DNA of 10,597 nt from an uncultured Eubacteriales bacterium. Its GTDB lineage: Bacteria; Bacillota; Clostridia; Oscillospirales; CAG-272. Shown piece after piece: positions 1 to 6,586 of this stretch. Under the pieces are notes generated by a model. That model worked only from the letters and a program-made list of their open reading frames with translations. It did not search any database and had not been told where the DNA came from. Numbering within the stretch: position 1 is the first letter of the stretch; each line of letters opens with the position of its first letter. The stretch covers positions 1-10,597 of the forward strand of contig URHR01000064.1 in the NCBI GenBank assembly GCA_900547725.1, in the 5' to 3' direction. Made by a program: the position numbers and the translations under genes.

Positions 1-181
1 AGAGAAGTAACGCTTCGCTACTGACAGTTGCTTTGCAACTGTCATTCCTAAGAACCTTCAAGAATTTCACAGCAGGGCGGGATTCCGTAGGGAATCCCGC
101 CCTGCTGTGAAAGTTTTGGGGATTTTTAAGGGACTTTTCCAAAAGTCCCTTAAATGGGGTGCGGGGCAACGCCCTGCGACC
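1..181. repeat. Intergenic cluster of five hairpins (mosaic repeat region)
   Basis: No gene is visible here. Five inverted repeats follow one another: 7-21 (GTAACGCTTCGCTAC, imperfect); 22-44 (10-bp stem, 3-nt loop); 65-112 (22-bp perfect stem, 4-nt loop GTAG); 125-154 (14-bp stem, 2-nt gap); and 161-177 (7-bp stem with one G-T pair). They lie just past the stop of the minus-strand hydrolase gene. None is followed by a convincing T-tract in that gene's direction, so I do not call a standard terminator. The first two hairpins recur at 9174-9210 on the other strand. The flanking words CTAAGAAC, TTTCAC and GAAAGTTTT also recur around 9057-9156. This points to a dispersed, modular intergenic repeat family. 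The left end is cut by the window. Confidence 0.75.
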
Positions 182-1300
182 TTATCTTCCGGCTTTATCC
201 TCTTTCGGAGCGAGCCCTGCGAGGAGATTTTTGGCGTTGATGCCGAGAAGTTCGCGCAGAGTTTTGCGGATGGTCTTGCGGACTTCGGGGTCAAGCTTCA
301 GACTTTCGAGAAGCCAGCGGTTCTTTGGGGACACCAGCTGCGTCAGAGTCAGCGCGTTGTCGGCGGAAAGAATCTGATAGATCGCCTCACTGAACTGTTC
401 TCGCTGTTCGGGGCTCATGCCGCGAATCCAATCCTGCAGGTTGCGGTCGGTGCGAACGCACTCGCCGGAGACGTTCTTCATATGAACAAAATGATTCCCC
501 TGCACCTCCCAAGTCAGACCGTTGTGCTGAAGCACCCCTGCCTGACGGCTTTTGACAACCGTATAATTCTTGTCATGCTCGAGAAGCATACCAACCACCG
601 AAGATTGCGGAATCAGCGTCCGGATGCGCGGCTTCATGTTGAGATATGCCTCGCTTTCGGGAAGCCCGTTTGCAAAGCCGGGACCGTCGTTGCTCCAGAC
701 CCGCACGATCCGCGATTTCGCCGCGTCCCCGCAGTAGGTTGCGCCGTAAACCGAAAGGTTGCCACCTTTGCTGTGCCCTGTGACGTAAATCGGTCCGTCG
801 GAATATTTCGCCGCCATGTCCAGATAGAGCGCAGCCGCCTTCTGGGACGGGATTACATCCATAAAACTGAGGTTGAAATTCTCCTTCCAACCGATAATCG
901 TGTCATCCGTTCCGCGGTATGCCACCACTGTTTCTCCGGTTGGCAGGCAGAAGGTTACCGCGCAGAACTGCATTTCTTTTTTCAGGTCGATCAGGTTCGT
1001 GTATGCCTTCATGCGGACGTTGCGGAAGCGGCGGCAATCCCGCAGAGTGCAGAAGAGTCTGATGATATCCTTCGGAATAATCAGACCGATGGACACCTTG
1101 CGCATATCGGGGTTACGCGCCAAAAACGCGTTCGCCGCCGCTTGCAGAGAGACGGGATCGGCAGAATGCTTCGGAGATACAATTCCATCAAAATCCACAT
1201 AGGAAATCAATGAAAAGATCAGATTGTCAACCTCGTTGAGCGGGTCGGCTTCAAAAGTCAGATCCCCGCGCCACGCAACATAATCAAACAGAGTCCCCAT
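182..1300 (-). CDS. DUF2974 (Mbeg1-like) alpha/beta-hydrolase-fold protein
   Basis: Predicted 372-aa cytoplasmic protein with no signal peptide or membrane segment. A serine-hydrolase nucleophile elbow GHSKGG lies at residues 175-180 (Ser177). It is preceded by AYRGTDD (127-133) and followed by SNDGPGF (203-209, with Asp205). His242 lies in LEHDKNYTVV. Ser177/Asp205/His242 would make a plausible catalytic triad. The RGTD and GHSKGG pair is typical of the DUF2974/Mbeg1-like family common in Clostridia and lactobacilli. Its substrate is unknown to me; lipase or esterase activity would be inference. The start is set by AAGGAGG placed 8 nt before the ATG. The gene begins 21 bp after the stop of the DUF1846 gene on the same strand, so the two are probably co-transcribed. 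Confidence 0.85.
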   Translation of the reverse strand: MGTLFDYVAWRGDLTFEADPLNEVDNLIFSLISYVDFDGIVSPKHSADPVSLQAAANAFLARNPDMRKVSIGLIIPKDIIRLFCTLRDCRRFRNVRMKAYTNLIDLKKEMQFCAVTFCLPTGETVVAYRGTDDTIIGWKENFNLSFMDVIPSQKAAALYLDMAAKYSDGPIYVTGHSKGGNLSVYGATYCGDAAKSRIVRVWSNDGPGFANGLPESEAYLNMKPRIRTLIPQSSVVGMLLEHDKNYTVVKSRQAGVLQHNGLTWEVQGNHFVHMKNVSGECVRTDRNLQDWIRGMSPEQREQFSEAIYQILSADNALTLTQLVSPKNRWLLESLKLDPEVRKTIRKTLRELLGINAKNLLAGLAPKEDKAGR

Positions 1301-1321
1301 ACCGTTTCCCTCCTTCGGAAC

Positions 1322-2815
1322 TCAGCAACCGTGATAGAGCCGCTTGCTTTCGTATACAGGCTCGCAGGTCAGATTGATGCCCAGTTTTTTCAGCGTATGC
1401 ACATCGCTCTGCGCAAGAATCACCGACGAGTGCATTTCGCAATGCCGCAGATTTTTCAATTGATCGCGTGCCTTTGCGGCAATCGGATCGTTTTCGGCGC
1501 AGACAGACAGCGCAATCAGCAACTCGTTCGTGTGCAGGCGCGGATTCTTGCTGCCGAGCACATGAACCTTCAGATCGGTAATCGGTCCGAGAATCTCGGG
1601 AGAGATCAGATCGATCCGATCGTCGATGCCCGCCATCACTTTCAGTGCGTTCAGCAGCGCTGCCGACGCCGCGCCGAGCAGACGGGAAGTTTTGCCCGTC
1701 ACGGTTCTGCCGTCAGGCAACTCGATCGCCGTCGCAGGCTTCCCCGTTGCTTCCGCCTTGCGGTTTGCCGCAACCGCCACAGCGCGGTCGGTTACGTCCA
1801 AGCCCGCATTCTGCATAATCAGTTTCAGCTTTTCCACGTCGTGCGACGGCTCTGCTTCACCGCTCTTGCGGTTCTCGCAAAGCGCGTTGTAGTAGCGGCG
1901 GATGATTTCCATATTCGCAGCCGCACGCACGGCTTCATCATCGTAAATACAGTTTCCCGCCATGTTCACGCCCATGTCGGTTGGGGACTTGTAGGGGGAT
2001 GTTTCGCCGATGCGCGTCAGAATTGCATTGAGAACCGGGAAAATTTCCAGATCGCGGTTGTAGTTGACCGCAGGCGTTCCGTATGCCTCAAGATGGAAAT
2101 GATCGATCATGTTCAGGTCGTTCAGATCCGCAGTCGCCGCCTCGTAGGCAAGATTGACCGGGTGCTTGAGCGGCAGATTCCAGATCGGGAAGGTCTCGAA
2201 TTTCGCATAGCCGGCACGGATGCCGCGCTTGTGGTCATGGTAAAGCTGACTGAGACAGGTTGCCATTTTTCCGCTGCCGGGTCCCGGGGCGGTGACCACC
2301 ACGAGCGAGCGGTCGGTCTCAATATAGTCGTTCTTTCCGAATCCGTCGTCGCTGACAATCCGCGAGAGGTCGGAAGGATAGCCGGGAATGGTATAGTGGC
2401 GATAAACCTTGACTCCGAGCGACTGCAGTCTGCGGCGGAATTTTTCTGCGGCGGGCTGTTCCTGCCAGCGGGTCAGAACCACACTGCCGACGTACAGACC
2501 GAAGTTGCGGAATGCGTCGATCAGTCGGAGTACGTCCAGATCATAGGTAATGCCAAGATCCCCGCGAACCTTGTTTTTTTCGATGTCGTTTGCGTTGATG
2601 ACGATCACGATCTCCGCCTGTTCCTTGAGCTGAATCAGCATCCGGATTTTGCTGTCGGGCGCAAAACCCGGCAGGACGCGGGAGGCGTGGAAATCGTCAA
2701 ACAGCTTGCCGCCGAATTCCAGATACAACTTGCCGCCGAACTGCCCGATGCGCTCGCGGATATGCTGTGACTGCGTGGAGATATAAAGGTCGTTATCAAA
2801 CCCCTGTTTGTACAT
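1322..2815 (-). CDS. DUF1846 / UPF0371 family protein
   Basis: Predicted 497-aa cytoplasmic protein, close to full family length. The N-terminus (MYKQGFDNDLYISTQSQHI) and the segments GGKLYLEFGGKLFDD, LPGFAPDSK and RGDLGITYD are characteristic of DUF1846 (UPF0371) proteins, which are widespread in Firmicutes and have no settled function. A glycine-rich loop GPGSGK at residues 178-183, just after the beta-strand LVVVTAP, resembles a P-loop, so nucleotide binding is plausible but is inference. An in-frame ATG 17 codons upstream (2866) is possible. I chose 2815 because AGAGAGG precedes it at good spacing and the family N-terminus begins there. The gene lies 108 bp after the aminopeptidase gene and 21 bp before the hydrolase gene, all on the minus strand, so an operon of two or three genes is likely. 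Confidence 0.9.
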   Translation of the reverse strand: MYKQGFDNDLYISTQSQHIRERIGQFGGKLYLEFGGKLFDDFHASRVLPGFAPDSKIRMLIQLKEQAEIVIVINANDIEKNKVRGDLGITYDLDVLRLIDAFRNFGLYVGSVVLTRWQEQPAAEKFRRRLQSLGVKVYRHYTIPGYPSDLSRIVSDDGFGKNDYIETDRSLVVVTAPGPGSGKMATCLSQLYHDHKRGIRAGYAKFETFPIWNLPLKHPVNLAYEAATADLNDLNMIDHFHLEAYGTPAVNYNRDLEIFPVLNAILTRIGETSPYKSPTDMGVNMAGNCIYDDEAVRAAANMEIIRRYYNALCENRKSGEAEPSHDVEKLKLIMQNAGLDVTDRAVAVAANRKAEATGKPATAIELPDGRTVTGKTSRLLGAASAALLNALKVMAGIDDRIDLISPEILGPITDLKVHVLGSKNPRLHTNELLIALSVCAENDPIAAKARDQLKNLRHCEMHSSVILAQSDVHTLKKLGINLTCEPVYESKRLYHGC

Positions 2816-2923
2816 ACGGTTGTCCTCTCTTTTTTTACATCGTTGCGCGTTCGGCGCGTTTTTCATCCTGTGATGATCAATGATAATGACAGTCCGGGCA
2901 AATGATTGCCTGTCCGGGCTTTT

Positions 2924-4249
2924 TTATTGCGCAATTCCCGACAATGTCCATTTGCCGTCCCGATCCGAAGCGATCCCGACGCCGTAGAAAGCGGTCATGG
3001 CTTGCGTCAGATGGTCACAGTCGGCGCACGCGGCGGTCTCATATGCCGAGTGCATGGCAAGCTGCGCCATGCCGATGTCAACCGTCAGAAGCGGGACTTT
3101 GGTGTTGGAGATACTGCCGAGCGTTGAACCGCCCGGCTGATCACTCCGATTGGCAAACTGTTGGATCGGCACGCCCGCACTGCGGCAGACCTCCGAGAAG
3201 AGCGCGGCGGAAGGACCGTCGGTGGTGTAATGCTGTGCGGCGTTGGTTTTGATGACCACACCGCCGCCGAGGCGCGGCGCGTTCTTCGGGTCGCTCAGCT
3301 CGGGGTGGTTCGGGTGTTTGGCGTGACCGTTGTCAGCCGATACCATGAAACCGTTTGCAAGCAGAATCCGCTTGTCCCAACCGAACGTCTCGCAGATGCG
3401 GTCGAGCGTATCCGAAAGCATTGCAGAGCCTGCCCCCTGCTTGGTGGCGCTTCCGGTTTCTTCGTTGTCGGCGCTGAACCAGAGATTCAGCGAATCGGGT
3501 TGCGCCTTGGCGGAGAGGAAACCGCAAAGCGTTCCGTAAAGACACATCAGGTTGTCAATGCGCGGCGCAGAGAAGAATTCTTCCGCCGCCCCCCAGACGC
3601 TGCCTGCCATGCGGTTGTATACGAATGCGTCAAGCCCCACAAGGTTCTCCTTTTTGCACCCGAGCTGTTTTGCAAGCAGGTCGGAGAGTGCGGGACTGCT
3701 CCCCCACATCGAGTAAAGCGGGAGCATATCCACGGCAGGATTGAACGCATAGCCCGAATTGACCGTGCGGTTCATGTGAATGGCAACGTTCGGAATCACC
3801 ATCAGGTCGCGGTCAAAGCAGAACAGCTCGGCGCGGTAGGCGTTTCCGTCGCGCACCACGGCGCGACCCGCCAGAGAGAGCGGACGGTCCATCCACGAGG
3901 ACAGAATCGTTCCGCCGTAGACCTCGGTATCAAGCCGCCCGTAGGTTTCAAAAGCGGGCGCTTCGTAAACGTTTTTCAGCTTGAACATCGGGGAATCGGT
4001 GTGGCTTGCCGAAAGCAAAAGCTGTTTTGCATCCCCTGCAGGGAGGGTAAACGCAAGAATGGTGGACTGATTCCGCGTGAGATAGTATTTTCCGCCCGCA
4101 CGCAGATTCCAGTTCTCCCCCTCGTGCAGGCAGTGGAAGCCTGCCTGTTCCAGTTGCTCTGCGGCGGTTGCGACTGCATGAAAAGCGGTCGGACTTTTGC
4201 GGATAAACTCCAGAAGCCATTTTACCGCGCCTTGATTTGTTCCGTTCAT
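2924..4249 (-). CDS. M18 family metallo-aminopeptidase
   Basis: Predicted 441-aa cytosolic zinc aminopeptidase of the M18 family (aspartyl aminopeptidase/ApeB type), which forms large multimers and removes N-terminal residues from peptides. Metal-ligand and catalytic motifs appear in family order: SHTDSP (His83), RIDNL (Asp231), NEETGS (Glu263/Glu264), SADNGHA (Asp306) and the C-terminal MHSAYE (His400). Length fits the family and nothing essential appears missing. The frame is open back to an ATG at 4276. I prefer the ATG at 4249 because AAAGGAC lies just before it, while the upstream ATG has no comparable site. A promoter at 4305-4333 would give a leader of about 50 nt. There is no clear terminator after the stop, so transcription may run on into the DUF1846 gene. 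Peptide recycling is the expected role; exact substrate preference cannot be read from the sequence. Confidence 0.93.
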   Translation of the reverse strand: MNGTNQGAVKWLLEFIRKSPTAFHAVATAAEQLEQAGFHCLHEGENWNLRAGGKYYLTRNQSTILAFTLPAGDAKQLLLSASHTDSPMFKLKNVYEAPAFETYGRLDTEVYGGTILSSWMDRPLSLAGRAVVRDGNAYRAELFCFDRDLMVIPNVAIHMNRTVNSGYAFNPAVDMLPLYSMWGSSPALSDLLAKQLGCKKENLVGLDAFVYNRMAGSVWGAAEEFFSAPRIDNLMCLYGTLCGFLSAKAQPDSLNLWFSADNEETGSATKQGAGSAMLSDTLDRICETFGWDKRILLANGFMVSADNGHAKHPNHPELSDPKNAPRLGGGVVIKTNAAQHYTTDGPSAALFSEVCRSAGVPIQQFANRSDQPGGSTLGSISNTKVPLLTVDIGMAQLAMHSAYETAACADCDHLTQAMTAFYGVGIASDRDGKWTLSGIAQ

Positions 4250-4304
4250 GGTTTTGTCCTTTCCGTTCGGAGCCATTGCCCCGACGCGTCAAAATATCCT
4301 ATTT

Positions 4305-4333
4305 ATTTTACCATATTTTCCGCCCGTTTTCAA
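4305..4333 (-). promoter_or_regulatory. Promoter for the M18 aminopeptidase gene
   Basis: On the minus strand, TTGAAA (4333-4328), a 17-bp spacer, then TAAAAT (4310-4305). This is five of six matches to each sigma-A box. The predicted start near 4298 lies about 50 nt before the ATG at 4249. It sits in AT-rich DNA between the terminator of the upstream gene and the aminopeptidase. Confidence 0.7.
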
Positions 4334-4386
4334 TCCCTTTCGGGAAAAGTTTTCATATTTGTTTCGGATAAACAGCACAACACAAA

Positions 4387-4416
4387 AATCCTCCCCGCCC
4401 GAGGGCGGAGAGGATT
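4387..4416 (-). terminator. Intrinsic terminator of the SipW-signal protein gene
   Basis: A 13-bp stem with one G-U pair (as RNA from the minus strand) closes a 4-nt loop: AATCCTC(T/C)CCGCC arms at 4387-4399 and 4404-4416. On the minus strand it runs into TTTTTG. It begins 17 nt past the stop codon at 4433. Confidence 0.9.
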
Positions 4417-4432
4417 GGTTTTGGAAACTATA

Positions 4433-6220
4433 TTACTTGCTCACAGTGTACCAAGTAGCACCGTCAATCTCTTCGGATGCGGTTGTGCAACCTGTGCCGA
4501 GAGTAATTTTACCTGTATAAGCGTTAACGGGATCAACGAAAGTAACGCCGGGATTATAATTCTTGAAGCTACCGCCGTTAACCGTAATCGTGCAACCTGC
4601 TGTTGCGCTGTCCTGATGATTCAGGACAAAATAAGTGCCGTTCGACGGGCTTGCCGTTTCGAATTTACCGCCGTTGATTACCACAGTAGCTTTTGAACCG
4701 GAGGAGCGACCCGTCATTACAAAGATGCAGGACGTCCCTTCGCTCATACCATAGAAGTGACCGCCGTTAATCGTCAGCTTTCCGTAATTGCCGGCGCGCA
4801 CCGCAGAGGTTACCTTGTTGGTATAGGATTTATCAGAGCCGATCACAGCGCCGGTCTGCGCTTCGCTGCTGTCATTGATGGTCAGGTTACCTTTTTTTCC
4901 GCCTATATAGAACACACTGCCATTGTTCGGCTTCACGCCGGCACCGTACTCCAATTTTACGCTGTGACCGTTCAAATCAATGACAAAGGTCTTTTTGGAC
5001 ATATAAATCTCATCGGAAACGACCACGTCTGCTACGAATTTAAAATAGCCCTTGCTTTCGCCTATTTTCAACGCCTGTTCCCCGTTTGCAATCAGATAGG
5101 GATGCTCCTCAGTTCCGTCTCCGCCGTTAAATGCGCTCTTGGAAACGATCGCAGTAAACGGAGAGAAATCATCGGTTGTGAAGGTCACATAACCTGTTTC
5201 GGCATTGTAGTAGTACAGATCGTTTGCGGTCAGCGTTTCGCTATCCGCACGGGTGAGAGCAGTTCCGTTATGGTAGAAACCAATGACATTTTGCCCGGCT
5301 TCCAACTTCATGGTCAGGGTAAAGAACTTGCCGGCGGAGGCGGTTACCGCGTTGCCGTTGGCATCTGTCAGCTTCACTTCGGCGGTTACTGCAGTTGTTC
5401 CGGTCTCAACCGTAATATTTGCGGGCGTTCCGCTCTTGTCCTTATGAAGCGTGAGCGAGGTTGCATCGGTGCTTCCGGCAGGAATCGTAACCTGAATGTT
5501 GGGGTTCGCTTCCTTATCCTTGATAACGGTCTCGCCTTCGGTTGCAACCGTTTCGGTTACGGCAACCGCATCGAACCATGTGTCAAACCCGGGCGTACCG
5601 TCCGCATCTTTGTCGTATTGATTGCCGTTGCTGTCGGATTCAACCGCGTTCTGCGTTGCATAAACGGTAATTCCAACGCCTTCAATCTTTTCGTCCTGAT
5701 AGTCGTTGCCCGCAGTCTCCTGCATATGCCCCTTGACGGTCAGAACGTCCGCATCCACTGCAGCTTCGGTCTTTGCAGCCAGACGGTGCTCTTCGCCAAC
5801 AGTATAGTCCGCGCCGTCCAACGTAATGGTCCAGTCAATCACTTCATTCAGCTTTGCGCTTCCGTTGATTCCTGTGATAACGAGCTTATACTTCAGCGCC
5901 AGATTGCCGTTGTTGACCACGCGCAGGAGCGGAAGCTCGTATGTACAACCAGGCTCCCAAAGGATTTGCGTTCCCTCTGCGGGAAGGTTTCCGTCCACGA
6001 GGAATTGCAGAGTCTTGCCCTCTGCATTTTCCCATGTCGTGCCGCCGTTGGTCGACATTTCAAGCGCCACATCCAGTTTACCGGACTGAATGGTGTTCAC
6101 CGCAGTTGTTGCGGTATCGGTGAACCACGCGTAGGTGGAACCGATGAGCATGGATACGCAGAGCAGCATCGAAAGCAGGCTCAGGATCAACGCTCTTTTT
6201 GTGGAAACGTGTTTCGTCAT
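4433..6220 (-). CDS. SipW-dependent-type signal peptide protein: TasA-like N-terminus with C-terminal beta-helix domain
   Basis: Predicted 595-aa exported protein. Residues 1-35 form a SipW-cognate signal peptide: basic start (KHVSTKR), hydrophobic core, then GSTYAWFTD with cleavage expected near Ala31. The following NTIQSGKLDV and a beta-rich stretch to about residue 200 resemble the TasA/camelysin fibre-forming fold. A middle beta-rich segment (about 210-365) ends in YYYNAETGYVTFTTDDFSPF. Residues from about 370 onward contain repeated strand-turn units (LTINDSSE, LTINGGHFYG, VVINGGKF, ITVNGGSF), typical of a right-handed parallel beta-helix. No LPxTG anchor or membrane segment is seen, so it is probably secreted or assembled at the surface. 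No sipW-like peptidase is in the window. The start at 6220 is set by AAGGAGGAG about 9 nt upstream; an in-frame ATG at 6241 overlaps that site. Expression may be controlled by the leader at 6293-6507. A role in biofilm matrix or adhesion is inference. Confidence 0.85.
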   Translation of the reverse strand: MTKHVSTKRALILSLLSMLLCVSMLIGSTYAWFTDTATTAVNTIQSGKLDVALEMSTNGGTTWENAEGKTLQFLVDGNLPAEGTQILWEPGCTYELPLLRVVNNGNLALKYKLVITGINGSAKLNEVIDWTITLDGADYTVGEEHRLAAKTEAAVDADVLTVKGHMQETAGNDYQDEKIEGVGITVYATQNAVESDSNGNQYDKDADGTPGFDTWFDAVAVTETVATEGETVIKDKEANPNIQVTIPAGSTDATSLTLHKDKSGTPANITVETGTTAVTAEVKLTDANGNAVTASAGKFFTLTMKLEAGQNVIGFYHNGTALTRADSETLTANDLYYYNAETGYVTFTTDDFSPFTAIVSKSAFNGGDGTEEHPYLIANGEQALKIGESKGYFKFVADVVVSDEIYMSKKTFVIDLNGHSVKLEYGAGVKPNNGSVFYIGGKKGNLTINDSSEAQTGAVIGSDKSYTNKVTSAVRAGNYGKLTINGGHFYGMSEGTSCIFVMTGRSSGSKATVVINGGKFETASPSNGTYFVLNHQDSATAGCTITVNGGSFKNYNPGVTFVDPVNAYTGKITLGTGCTTASEEIDGATWYTVSK

Positions 6221-6261
6221 TGTTGTTTTCTCCTCCTTCATTTATTTTTCAATGACTTTAT

Positions 6262-6284
6262 GTAATCACGCTTTGCGTGTTTAC
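6262..6284 (-). promoter_or_regulatory. Second hairpin in the SipW-gene leader
   Basis: Inverted repeat GTAA-x-CACGC-AAA-GCGTG-x-TTAC, broken by one A-A mismatch, lying between the attenuator stem and the ribosome binding site of the SipW-signal gene. It has no U-tract, so it is not a terminator. It could protect the mRNA 5' end or affect translation. Confidence 0.5.
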
Positions 6285-6292
6285 AGCATCAG

Positions 6293-6337
6293 AAAAAGCG
6301 ATAACCGTAGGCTTTCAGCCTACGGTTATCGCTTTTT
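6293..6337 (-). terminator. Perfect 21-bp stem with U-tract in the leader (candidate attenuator)
   Basis: Perfect inverted repeat with arms 6293-6313 and 6317-6337, a 3-nt loop, and TTTTT at the 3' end on the minus strand (TTTTTT on the plus strand). It lies between the leader promoter and the SipW-signal gene. On the minus strand no long gene precedes it, only the 25-codon leader ORF, whose stop codon (6328-6326) is inside the 5' arm. That makes it a likely conditional terminator rather than the end of a neighbouring gene. Being nearly symmetrical, it could also stop plus-strand readthrough, but no plus-strand gene ends here. Confidence 0.85.
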
Positions 6338-6403
6338 TGGTATCGTAAAAAAGCCCGTTACAAGGCGCAACCAGGTCTGTCTGTTTGACAAGGCATTGTA
6401 CAT
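6326..6403 (-). CDS. Putative leader peptide (25 aa) upstream of the SipW-signal gene
   Basis: A short ORF begins MYNALSNR, contains TWLRLVTGFF in the middle, and ends TIPKKR followed by TAA. It is preceded by AAGGAGG with 8 nt to the ATG, as strong as any ribosome binding site in the window. It lies about 70 nt downstream of a perfect promoter. Its stop codon is within the 5' arm of the 21-bp terminator stem, so a ribosome finishing the peptide would cover that arm and block the terminator. The peptide is basic, with one Trp and no run of a single amino acid, so it does not look like a classical amino-acid biosynthesis leader. I do not recognise the peptide. It could instead be an independent small protein gene ended by the terminator. 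Confidence 0.6.
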   Translation of the reverse strand: MYNALSNRQTWLRLVTGFFTIPKKR

Positions 6404-6423
6404 GACCTGTCCCTCCTTGTCAA
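6385..6423 (-). promoter_or_regulatory. Inverted repeat around leader RBS, with overlapping second promoter-like site
   Basis: TTGACAAGG (6423-6415 on the minus strand) and CCTTGTCAA (6393-6385) form a 9-bp inverted repeat with a 21-nt loop holding part of the ribosome binding site and the leader ATG. In RNA it could hide the site. The same bases read as a second promoter: TTGACA (6423-6418), 17 bp, TACAAT (6400-6395). Transcripts from it would start inside the leader ORF and lack its ATG. Whether it acts as a promoter, an operator or an RNA hairpin cannot be told from sequence. Confidence 0.4.
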
Positions 6424-6478
6424 GTGATTTTCTGAAAATTTATTCTATAATTAATTATGCGATTTATTGTGCGCTGTT

Positions 6479-6507
6479 ATTATATCACGCTGTTTGTGCC
6501 TTGTCAA
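6479..6507 (-). promoter_or_regulatory. Perfect sigma-A promoter of the SipW-gene leader
   Basis: On the minus strand, TTGACA (6507-6502), a 17-bp spacer and TATAAT (6484-6479) match the consensus at all twelve bases. Transcription should start near 6472, giving a leader of about 250 nt before the ATG at 6220. This leader includes the 25-codon ORF and the terminator stem. Confidence 0.85.
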
Positions 6508-6586
6508 CCCCTTTTTCTTAATTTTTACATTTTTTTCGCTTGCACATGGCAATACTGAAAGAAGGAATCCAACGGGAGGAAAACAC

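Noticed and set aside
1..181. CRISPR-like array from the repeated hairpins
   Set aside because: The hairpins differ in sequence, there are no regular spacers, and no cas gene is present.
107..1213. Long plus-strand reading frame opposite the DUF2974 gene
   Set aside because: It is Arg/His/Val-rich without motifs and has no ribosome binding site. It mirrors a clear family protein on the minus strand. The same applies to the plus-strand frames at 1331-2770, 3161-4696, 4757-6265 and 9555-10289.
2839..2866. CGCG palindrome near GCGCGTTCGGCGCGTTTTT and an upstream ATG at 2866 for the DUF1846 gene
   Set aside because: The palindrome has only four reliable pairs and its T-run is on the strand without a gene. 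The extra 17 residues do not match the family start, and the 2815 ATG has the better ribosome binding site.
2890..2926. GTCCGGGC twice followed by TTTTTT, looking like a terminator between the aminopeptidase and DUF1846 genes
   Set aside because: The two GTCCGGGC copies are direct, not inverted, so they do not pair. The T-run is on the plus strand where no gene ends. Only a short GGCAA/TTGCC stem with weak extension remains.
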